Positions 1 to 4,752 of a DNA stretch of 7,019 bases are shown here, piece by piece. Under the pieces are notes generated by a model, which was not told where the DNA came from, made no database searches, and saw only the letters and a list, made by a program, of their open reading frames with translations. Each line of letters starts with the position of its first letter. The first letter of the stretch is position 1. The position numbers and the translations under genes are program-made. Source of the DNA: an uncultured Clostridia bacterium (lineage in GTDB: Bacteria; Bacillota; Clostridia; Christensenellales; UBA1242); assembly GCA_905236445.1 (NCBI GenBank), contig CAJOPQ010000042.1:1-7019 (forward strand), given 5' to 3'.

Positions 1-722
1 ATTTGGAGTTAATTCTGTCAGATCTAGAAATTGTAACAAAGCGATATGAGAAATCTTTAAAGAGTTACAAAGGTGGCGACAAAAAATTACAACCAGAAGT
101 TGAGTTGTTAGAAAAATTAAAAAAAGTACTAGAGAGTGAAAAACCCGTTCGAAGTTATAATGCCACCCCTGAAGAAAAAGAAATGATAAATGGATTCTTC
201 TTAATAACTTCTAAACCAGTAATTTATTGTGCTAATATATCCGAATCTGGATTGTCTGACGAGAATAGCATTGATAGAAAGAATGCTGTTAGAATTCAAG
301 AATGGGCAACAAGCGAGGGTAGCGAATGTATTACACTTTGTGCCAAAATGGAAGAAGAGTTATCTGACCTTAGTGACGACGAATTAGAAATGTTCAAACA
401 AGAACTTGGCATAGATAGTTTCGGATTGGACAAACTAATTGTTGCAGGATATAGAACACTTGGTCTTATTAGTTATCTTACTGCTGGAGAGAAAGAAGTA
501 AGGGCTTGGACTATTGTTAACGGCACCAAAGCACCACAAGCGGCAGGCAAGATCCACAGTGATTTCGAAAGAGGCTTTATTAAAGCTGAAGTTGTGTCAT
601 ATGACGAATTAGTTAATTGTGGATCGGTGGCAGCAGCCAAAGAAAAAGGACTTCTTAGAATAGAGGGAAAAGATTATGTCGTAAAAGACGGCGATGTTGT
701 ACTGTTTAGATTTAATGTATAG
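1..722 (+). CDS. ychF: Redox/translation-associated GTPase YchF (OLA1 family), 5'-truncated by the window edge
   Basis: The visible 239 residues are the C-terminal part of YchF, a ribosome-associated P-loop ATPase/GTPase of the Obg/OLA1 group. The fragment starts inside the protein: its first residues (ELILSDLEIVTKR) match the segment just after the G domain, and the leading TTG at base 3 reads as an internal Leu. A coiled helical region lies at about residues 5-50. The TGS domain covers roughly residues 153-239 and carries the family signatures VRAWTI, GTKAPQAAG, IHSDFERGFI, GKDYVV and a final GDVVLFRFNV. YchF is normally about 365 residues, so about 125 residues with the nucleotide-binding motifs lie upstream of the window. 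The gene ends in TAG, and the next start codon follows 12 bases later, so the two genes are probably cotranscribed. Identification rests on recalled family motifs and is secure. Confidence 0.96.
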   Translation, partial: LELILSDLEIVTKRYEKSLKSYKGGDKKLQPEVELLEKLKKVLESEKPVRSYNATPEEKEMINGFFLITSKPVIYCANISESGLSDENSIDRKNAVRIQEWATSEGSECITLCAKMEEELSDLSDDELEMFKQELGIDSFGLDKLIVAGYRTLGLISYLTAGEKEVRAWTIVNGTKAPQAAGKIHSDFERGFIKAEVVSYDELVNCGSVAAAKEKGLLRIEGKDYVVKDGDVVLFRFNV

Positions 723-726
723 AGGA
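721..726 (+). promoter_or_regulatory. Ribosome binding site fixing the start of the 177-residue protein
   Basis: AGAGGA overlaps the ychF stop codon. It sits 8 bases before the ATG at 735 but only 2 bases before the in-frame GTG at 729. The spacing favours ATG 735 as the true start, which shortens the longest frame by two codons. Confidence 0.6.
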
Positions 727-734
727 TTGTGGAT

Positions 735-1268
735 ATGATAGAAGAAAACGATATTGAACAACATAACAATAGCACTCAAGACGATCAAAAAGAAGAAAAG
801 ATTGTTATTGATGACACAGAAGAAAAAGAGGAACGCAAGCTAGACGTTCCTAATGACATAAATGTTATTATCAAATCTAAAGAAGATGGCATATTGTTTG
901 ATCAAGATTGCTGTACTTGTTATAACCTAATACTTAATAACGAGGGCAAAATTGCAACCAGCTTCTTGGGTGTTCATAATGAAACTATACTTAAGCAAAT
1001 CAAGAAAGCAACCAAATTATATTTCAAAGCCTTGTCAAAAAATTTAAAAGAAGAGAGAAAGAAGGCAAAGGCAGAACTAAAAGAAGAACAAAAGAACAAA
1101 AAAAATAAAGAAGTTGAAAAAGATGAGGACAAGAACGAGGGAAGAACTAAGGTGATAGCAACTGATTCCCCTTCTGCATCACACGAGTGCGACGACAAAG
1201 GCAACATAATTAAGAAGGAACGTTTTTGTCAAAGCAAATCAACAAAAAGAAGAAAAAAGTCAAAGTAA
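735..1268 (+). CDS. Unrecognised Lys/Glu-rich protein downstream of ychF
   Basis: I do not recognise this 177-residue protein. It has three parts. An acidic, Gln/Asp/Glu-rich and probably disordered N-terminus covers residues 1-36. A short segment with hydrophobic pattern and a plausible fold covers about 37-100; it holds a DCCTC cysteine cluster near residues 58-62 and a GKIATSFLG stretch. A strongly charged Lys/Glu/Arg tail follows, predicted helical and then disordered, ending in the basic run TKRRKKSK. Two further cysteines lie in the tail (HEC and RFC). No signal peptide or membrane segment is visible. It follows ychF by 12 bases and ends at a strong terminator, so it is likely the last gene of a ychF operon. 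The basic end would suit RNA or ribosome binding, and the spaced cysteines could bind metal, but both are inference. That it is a real gene is supported by its ribosome binding site, position and terminator. Confidence 0.8.
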   Translation: MIEENDIEQHNNSTQDDQKEEKIVIDDTEEKEERKLDVPNDINVIIKSKEDGILFDQDCCTCYNLILNNEGKIATSFLGVHNETILKQIKKATKLYFKALSKNLKEERKKAKAELKEEQKNKKNKEVEKDEDKNEGRTKVIATDSPSASHECDDKGNIIKKERFCQSKSTKRRKKSK

Positions 1269-1278
1269 ATTAATTTGC

Positions 1279-1322
1279 AAAAAAAAATCGCAGGAAATAT
1301 ACAACTCCTGTGATTTTTTTTT
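1279..1322. terminator. Bidirectional intrinsic terminator between converging genes
   Basis: Bases 1279-1295 pair with 1306-1322 in a 17-bp stem (one G-T wobble at 1290/1311) around a 10-base loop. The core is TCGCAGGA against TCCTGTGA, flanked by nine A on the left and nine T on the right. It lies 10 bases after the plus-strand stop and 2 bases after the minus-strand deacetylase stop, so it can end both transcripts. The wobble becomes a C-A mismatch on the minus strand, so termination should be slightly better for the plus-strand ychF unit. Confidence 0.9.
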
Positions 1323-1324
1323 GG

Positions 1325-2116
1325 TTACTTAATATTAGTAAGCAATTCTCTATTGAAATCATTAAGTATCTTAATACAATACTCATTCAATGAGATGTTT
1401 TTCTGAATAACTGGCGTAAGATTAATTCCATACCAATACATCTTATCCTCATCTGTCGCACAATTGCTTGATACAAATGCGGCGTTTGCCAACTTTCTTC
1501 CCATAACAGCCTTAGTGTAATTACGAGATTGCTCTACTCTAGTGTCGTACACATTGACTAATCTTTGTTGCAATTCTTTGTTGTCTGATAAGTCAAATGT
1601 TATCTTGTATTTGTCTGGCAACCAATCTAAAGATCTAAATATCTCACAGCCATATAGAAGTCTTGGTCTATCGTCTATATTCAATCCATTAATTGCATCA
1701 ATTACTAGTTGCGTTATTTTAACATGATGAGGATTCTTATCAAATATGTTATGTGTATACACAATCTCTGGCTTTACTTCTAGGATTAACTTCTGCAATT
1801 CTTTAATGATAGATTCGTTTTCTTCTTGTTCAATTTCGCTATGAGCATGTTTTAGAAAATACAATTTGCTATATTCTCCAATCTGGCTCGCACGCAATTG
1901 TTCCTGATTCCTAGCCTCAATCATTTCTTTATCAGACACTTCTGAATATTTGCCAGCTTTCAAGCAGTTAGCACCATCACCAACAACCGCAGCATAGAAA
2001 GCATACTTCTTGCTGCCATATGCTCTCAATATGCCATCCATTGCCATAATTTCTATATCATCTTGATGCGCAGAAATTGCAAGCAAATTGGTTGTATTGG
2101 CACTTTTTATTTCCAT
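1325..2116 (-). CDS. PIG-L/LmbE family zinc-dependent deacetylase
   Basis: This 263-residue cytoplasmic protein belongs to the PIG-L/LmbE family, which removes acetyl groups from N-acetylglucosamine-containing substrates (GlcNAc-PI, bacillithiol or mycothiol precursors, antibiotics). The first metal motif is SAHQDDIE at residues 15-22: His17 and Asp20 are the expected zinc ligands and Asp19 the catalytic base. The second is NPHHVKI near 128-134, where His131 matches the third ligand; THN at 121-123 is also family-typical. The usual AHPDD is AHQDD here. No signal peptide or membrane helix is visible. The start is supported by AGAAGG at 2125-2130, 8 bases before the ATG. It is a single-gene unit, convergent with the ychF unit and divergent from rpsF. 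BshB-type bacillithiol synthesis is one possible role, but nothing nearby supports it and the substrate cannot be told from the sequence. Confidence 0.9.
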   Translation of the reverse strand: MEIKSANTTNLLAISAHQDDIEIMAMDGILRAYGSKKYAFYAAVVGDGANCLKAGKYSEVSDKEMIEARNQEQLRASQIGEYSKLYFLKHAHSEIEQEENESIIKELQKLILEVKPEIVYTHNIFDKNPHHVKITQLVIDAINGLNIDDRPRLLYGCEIFRSLDWLPDKYKITFDLSDNKELQQRLVNVYDTRVEQSRNYTKAVMGRKLANAAFVSSNCATDEDKMYWYGINLTPVIQKNISLNEYCIKILNDFNRELLTNIK

Positions 2117-2142
2117 TTTTTTAACCTTCTTTTTTATTCATT

Positions 2143-2162
2143 TGCAGAGTGAAGACTCTACA
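2143..2162 (-). repeat. Small hairpin in the deacetylase mRNA leader
   Basis: On the minus strand TGTAGAGT and ACTCTGCA form an 8-bp stem (one G-U pair) closed by a CUUC tetraloop. It lies 26 bases before the deacetylase start codon and has no U-tract, so it is not a terminator. It could stabilise the 5' end of the mRNA or be incidental. Confidence 0.4.
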
Positions 2163-2168
2163 TATTCA

Positions 2169-2181
2169 AACTTGCCAAGTT
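2169..2181. repeat. Perfect 13-bp palindrome upstream of the deacetylase gene
   Basis: AACTTG-C-CAAGTT is a 6+1+6 perfect inverted repeat, 52 bases before the deacetylase start codon. Its size and symmetry suit a dimeric repressor operator. No regulator family is assigned. Confidence 0.4.
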
Positions 2182-2399
2182 AAACATTAGCAATAGCTGT
2201 CGTCAACTTATTATATGCAAATTCTTCTAACAATAGTGTATAACAAAAACAACAAATAAACAAATAAATTATTTAAAAAATACTATTGTTTTATTAATTT
2301 TGGCACAAATTATTGAAAATAAAAAAAAGTCAAGCAAATCGCACAAACTTTCTAAAATAATATAAGATATATATTGTAAAACATTTTTTGAAAAAAGTG

Positions 2400-2428
2400 T
2401 TGCAAAAGATTGACATATTTGATATAAT
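2400..2428 (+). promoter_or_regulatory. Sigma-A-type promoter of rpsF-ssb-rpsR
   Basis: TTGCAA (2400-2405) and a perfect TATAAT (2423-2428) are separated by 17 bases. An A/T-rich tract upstream (about 2320-2400) could serve as an UP element. The expected transcription start is near 2434-2436, giving a leader of about 67 bases. A better-looking TTGACA at 2411-2416 is only 6-7 bases from the -10 and cannot be the -35. Confidence 0.75.
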
Positions 2429-2433
2429 GTGCC

Positions 2434-2494
2434 ATGGATAATATTTATTTATCTGCTTGGCTATTATTACATAGCCCAATAGTCCATAAGGAGG
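2434..2494 (+). promoter_or_regulatory. Candidate S6:S18-responsive rpsF leader, including the ribosome binding site
   Basis: The leader can fold into an outer stem (ATGGA 2434-2438 with TCCAT 2483-2487) enclosing a hairpin (GGCTAT 2459-2464 with ATAGCC 2471-2476, loop TATTAC). The two-base continuation TT/AA leaves one bulged C at 2477. The outer stem directly abuts the ribosome binding site AAGGAGG (2488-2494), 7 bases before the rpsF ATG. Known rpsF leaders in Bacteria use a stem, a bulge with CCG and a hairpin that mimic the S6:S18 site on 16S rRNA. The architecture and position match, but the CCG is not present (CCC lies at 2475-2477), so this is either a diverged version or a coincidence. 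Confidence 0.45.
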
Positions 2495-2501
2495 TAAAGT
2501 C

Positions 2502-2783
2502 ATGAACAGATACGAATTGCTTACCATTTTGCCAGCAACACTACAAGATGAAGAAAAAGAAGCAACAATTGCTAAATATGTTAAAATGATTGAAGATGGC
2601 AAAGGAACAATAACCGTAGTTAACAAATGGGGCATAAAGAAATTTGCTTACCCTATCAATTACAAGAGCGAAGGTTATTATGTATTACTTGAATTCGAAG
2701 CACCAGCCGAACTACCTAACAAGATTGACGCATTAATGAGAATAGATGAATCAATCGTTAGAAGTCTATGCATCAAGAAGTAG
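2502..2783 (+). CDS. rpsF: 30S ribosomal protein S6
   Basis: S6 is a 30S platform protein that binds 16S rRNA helix 22 as a heterodimer with S18. This 93-residue protein has the usual length and fold pattern. It begins MNRYELLTIL, followed by a helix through about residue 32, then the strand GTITVVNKWGIKKFAYPI (about 35-52), the YYVLLEFEA strand (59-67), and the terminal ALMRIDESIVRSLCIKK. An ideal AAGGAGG lies 7 bases upstream of the ATG. It is the first gene of an operon with ssb (30 bases downstream) and rpsR, the standard order in Bacillota. S6 with S18 probably feeds back on the leader. There is no acidic C-terminal extension of the kind seen in some proteobacterial S6 proteins. Confidence 0.98.
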   Translation: MNRYELLTILPATLQDEEKEATIAKYVKMIEDGKGTITVVNKWGIKKFAYPINYKSEGYYVLLEFEAPAELPNKIDALMRIDESIVRSLCIKK

Positions 2784-2813
2784 TTGCATATTAAATAATT
2801 ATTAGGAGTATTT

Positions 2814-3212
2814 ATGAACAAGGTTATTTTAATTGGAAATTTAACAAAAGATCCAGAGTTAACAACAACTAATTCTGGTGTATCTGTATGTCGTTTTACT
2901 CTAGCAGTTTCTAGAAGATTCGCTAATGCTGAGGGAGAGAGAGAGACAGATTTCATCAACGTTGTTGTATGGAGAGTATTGGCAGATAATTGCCACAAAT
3001 TCTTAAAAAAAGGTAGCAAGACTGCAGTTGTAGGCAATTTGCAAACAAGATCTTACGATGCTAATGATGGCACCAAGAGATATATCACCGAAGTTGTTGC
3101 TGAAGAAGTTGAGTTCATTTCTACAAAGAACGACTCTGCTGTGACTACAAGAAGTGAAGATGATGATGTTGCAAAATTAGAACCTATTACTGATGATAAT
3201 CTACCATTCTAA
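2814..3212 (+). CDS. ssb: Single-stranded DNA-binding protein SSB
   Basis: This 132-residue protein is the replicative SSB. It coats single-stranded DNA as a homotetramer and recruits replication, recombination and repair enzymes through its acidic tip. The OB fold covers about residues 1-104, with family signatures MNKVILIGNLTKDPEL, CRFTLAVSRRF, TDFINVVVWR (DNA-stacking Trp53) and VVGNLQTRSYDANDG. A short acidic linker with EDDD follows, ending in DDNLPF (127-132), the conserved partner-binding tip. At 132 residues it is shorter than B. subtilis SsbA because the linker is only about 20 residues. AGGAG at 2804-2808 supports the ATG. It lies between rpsF and rpsR, where the Bacillota replicative ssb sits, so this should be the essential copy. 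Confidence 0.97.
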   Translation: MNKVILIGNLTKDPELTTTNSGVSVCRFTLAVSRRFANAEGERETDFINVVVWRVLADNCHKFLKKGSKTAVVGNLQTRSYDANDGTKRYITEVVAEEVEFISTKNDSAVTTRSEDDDVAKLEPITDDNLPF

Positions 3213-3236
3213 TTAATCAGAAATAAGGAGATAAAA

Positions 3237-3521
3237 ATGAGCGAAGAAGTAAATAGCAAAATGACTGAAATAGCTAGCGAAGAAAAAATTGCACCTAAGA
3301 AATTCAAGAAAACTTCTAGAAAGAAAGTTTGTGGATTCTGTGCAGACAAGCTAGAATGTATTGATTACAAAGATGTCAATAGATTAAAGAAATACATCAC
3401 TGAGAAAGGTAAAATTTTGCCAAGAAGACAAACTGGTACTTGTGCAAAACACCAAAGAGAATTGTCTACTGCAATCAAGAGAGCAAGATTTATGGCTCTT
3501 ATCCCATATGTAGGCGACTAA
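3237..3521 (+). CDS. rpsR: 30S ribosomal protein S18
   Basis: S18 partners S6 on the 30S platform near the mRNA exit. This 94-residue protein has an acidic then Lys-rich N-terminal extension (1-30) and the canonical core: FCADKLECIDYKDV, LKKYITEKGKILPRR, TGTCAKHQREL and TAIKRARFMALIPYVGD. Four cysteines (Cys32, Cys35, Cys41, Cys69) could form a zinc site, i.e. the cysteine-containing form of S18. AAGGAG at 3225-3230, 6 bases before the ATG, sets the start. It is the last gene of the operon, 24 bases after ssb and just before a strong terminator. Confidence 0.98.
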   Translation: MSEEVNSKMTEIASEEKIAPKKFKKTSRKKVCGFCADKLECIDYKDVNRLKKYITEKGKILPRRQTGTCAKHQRELSTAIKRARFMALIPYVGD

Positions 3522-3531
3522 TAAATAAACT

Positions 3532-3574
3532 AACCACTTGACAAAAAGCTATGTGCTTGTCAGGTGGTTTTTTT
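3532..3574 (+). terminator. Intrinsic terminator of rpsF-ssb-rpsR
   Basis: Bases 3532-3544 pair with 3557-3569 in a 13-bp stem (one T-G wobble at 3538/3563) around a 12-base loop; a run of T continues to 3574. It starts 10 bases after the rpsR stop. Confidence 0.93.
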
Positions 3575-3578
3575 GTAT

Positions 3579-3611
3579 AAAAAAATCCACAAAATATATC
3601 ATTTTGTGGAT
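3579..3611 (-). terminator. Intrinsic terminator of the 140-residue minus-strand gene
   Basis: ATCCACAAAAT (3585-3595) and ATTTTGTGGAT (3601-3611) form a perfect 11-bp stem with a 5-base loop. Read on the minus strand the stem runs into seven U (3585-3579), 12 bases after the gene's stop codon. The plus strand lacks a T-run after it, so it acts in one direction. Confidence 0.88.
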
Positions 3612-3623
3612 AATCTATTACTA

Positions 3624-4046
3624 TTACATTTCCATCTGAGATATCCAGCCAATTGCCTTGCCATACTGATCGGCGATGGCATTAAGTCTATCTTGTATCG
3701 CTTGCTTTTGTGCACCGTCTGCAGTTGCCAGTTCATCTTCATATAGGCTTTTTTCTGCCATGCATGCTCTAACAACACCCTCTCTATATGTGTACATATC
3801 GTCGTAGTTGCCTAGTGAATCAATCTTTGCAATCATATAATTACGATATTCGACAGATCTATCATCTGTTTGTGTTCCTGACGCACTTACAACTCCGTAG
3901 TCAATAAAACAATTGTAGTTGCTAGCAAGAATTACACGCCCATCTTCCAATTCAAACCTATCTTCCCTCTTCTTGCCACCTTTAACCACACCATTAAGTT
4001 CATCTGATATAAAACTAACTTTTTCATCTCTTGTTATATCCACCAT
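3624..4046 (-). CDS. Unrecognised 140-residue soluble protein
   Basis: I do not recognise this protein. It has no signal peptide or membrane segment. Residues 1-65 look like a small beta-rich domain (FELEDGRVILASNYNCFIDYGVVSASG). Residues 66-140 look helical, with a run ELATADGAQKQAIQDRLNAI that suggests a helical hairpin, and end in GWISQMEM. It is acidic overall with a basic patch, KGGKKRED, at 23-30. The ATG at 4046 is chosen because GGGGG (4059-4055) lies 8 bases upstream; the in-frame TTG at 4061 overlaps that site. It stands alone with its own near-consensus promoter and its own terminator, which argues for a real, well-expressed gene. No function can be assigned. Confidence 0.8.
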   Translation of the reverse strand: MVDITRDEKVSFISDELNGVVKGGKKREDRFELEDGRVILASNYNCFIDYGVVSASGTQTDDRSVEYRNYMIAKIDSLGNYDDMYTYREGVVRACMAEKSLYEDELATADGAQKQAIQDRLNAIADQYGKAIGWISQMEM

Positions 4047-4054
4047 ATTATATA

Positions 4055-4059
4055 CCCCC
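4055..4059 (-). promoter_or_regulatory. Ribosome binding site selecting ATG 4046
   Basis: GGGGG on the minus strand, followed by T, sits 8 bases before ATG 4046. It overlaps the upstream in-frame TTG (4061-4059), which therefore cannot be the start. Confidence 0.6.
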
Positions 4060-4096
4060 AACCGATATTCTATTGATCTATTTTCTTATCTTTACC

Positions 4097-4126
4097 ATTA
4101 TATCACACGCAATTATTACATGTCAA
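4097..4126 (-). promoter_or_regulatory. Near-consensus sigma-A promoter of the 140-residue gene
   Basis: On the minus strand a perfect TTGACA (4126-4121) and a perfect TATAAT (4102-4097) are separated by 18 bases. The -10 is preceded by GTGA. Transcription should start near 4090, giving a leader of about 44 bases. A second TATAAT at 4052-4047 lies between the ribosome binding site and the start codon and is not a promoter. Confidence 0.82.
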
Positions 4127-4133
4127 CTTGACA
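4121..4133. repeat. Perfect palindrome over the -35 element
   Basis: TGTCAA-C-TTGACA is a 6+1+6 perfect inverted repeat; its left half is the -35 of the minus-strand promoter. Such an overlap would suit a repressor that blocks RNA polymerase, but the half-site is itself the -35 consensus, so coincidence is possible. Confidence 0.45.
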
Positions 4134-4188
4134 AAATTTATTTTTTGAAAAAACCGCAAAAACACTATGTCAAATTTTTGTTGTGCTA

Positions 4189-4749
4189 CTACTTAGATGT
4201 CAAAAGCTTATTTAGAATGTAGCGTTTCAACTCTGTTGGAAGATCTTGATAAACCTCGAGCAGCTCATCAGTTTTCTTTTCAATTTCTTTAATACTGTCG
4301 TCTACTGATGAGTCCAATTTCTTTTGTTCTATATTATTAAATGTTTTTCCATTGTTATAATAATCATACAAATAATTGTTGCCATAAGATCTAGTGCTAA
4401 CACCGTCTGAGCCACCTATTATATAAGTTTGTGTACTTGAGTTGCAATTATCAGATGTATTAAATACTGGCTTTGGCTCCTCGATGTACTGGATAACTAC
4501 TTCTTGTTTCTTTGGTTGCTCCTTTGGTTGTTCCTTAACAACCTCTACCTTCTTTTCTTCAACCTTAGCTTCTTTGGTCTTTTTGGTTTCTTTTGCCACC
4601 TTTTCTTTTGTATGAGAATCACCAATATAGAAAATTATTCTAAATAGCACATATAGGACCGAGAACACAACTAGCAAGAGCATTAGCAATCCTAAGAAAT
4701 CGTCATATGTTGGCAAAGTTTCATGCAAGTATTTAAGAATTTGTTCCAT
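4189..4749 (-). CDS. Single-pass membrane protein cotranscribed with floA, family unknown
   Basis: This 186-residue protein has a short N-terminal stretch, one strong membrane helix (about residues 18-42), and a cytoplasmic or external tail in three parts. The first is a Lys/Glu-rich segment (47-82) containing KEQPKEQPKK, probably helical or disordered. The second is an Asn/Ser/Tyr-rich low-complexity linker (96-140) containing YGNNYLYDYYNNG. The third is a charged C-terminal helix (143-186) ending in LPTELKRYILNKLLTSK. The ATG is only 3 bases after the floA stop and has no good ribosome binding site (only GAGAG about 10 bases upstream), so it is probably translated by coupling to floA. It is not NfeD, which has several membrane helices and an OB domain. 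The topology and operon position suggest a FloA-associated scaffold, which is inference. No clear terminator follows. Confidence 0.82.
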   Translation of the reverse strand: MEQILKYLHETLPTYDDFLGLLMLLLVVFSVLYVLFRIIFYIGDSHTKEKVAKETKKTKEAKVEEKKVEVVKEQPKEQPKKQEVVIQYIEEPKPVFNTSDNCNSSTQTYIIGGSDGVSTRSYGNNYLYDYYNNGKTFNNIEQKKLDSSVDDSIKEIEKKTDELLEVYQDLPTELKRYILNKLLTSK

Positions 4750-4752
4750 AGG

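Larger units (their letters stand above)
2117..2501. other. Divergent intergenic region between the deacetylase and rpsF
   Basis: This 385-base stretch has no credible gene; the minus-strand frame over 2330-2635 mostly lies on the antisense of rpsF and its leader. The right half holds the rpsF promoter and leader. The middle (about 2240-2340) is very A-rich low-complexity DNA that could act as an UP element. The left half holds the deacetylase leader, with a small hairpin (2143-2162) and a perfect palindrome (2169-2181). A 9-bp inverted repeat, AACAATAGT at 2229-2237 and ACTATTGTT at 2282-2290, spans 44 bases. No convincing minus-strand promoter stands out: TATAAT-like sequences occur on that strand near 2214 and 2240 but without a good -35. 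Confidence 0.7.

Noticed and set aside
3..5. TTG as the start codon of the first gene
   Set aside because: YchF homology continues across it; the codon is an internal Leu and the true start is outside the window.
974..1207. Minus-strand frame of 77 codons opposite the Lys/Glu-rich gene
   Set aside because: Ser/Phe-rich low complexity is the mirror of the Lys/Glu codons; no ribosome binding site.
2411..2428. TTGACA close to TATAAT before rpsF taken as the -35/-10 pair
   Set aside because: The gap is only 6 bases. TTGCAA at 2400 gives the proper 17-base spacing.
4130..4188. Terminator after the floA-linked membrane protein
   Set aside because: Only a 6-bp A/T stem (CAAAAA with TTTTTG) can form, without a GC core. 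Transcription may read through into the 140-residue gene.
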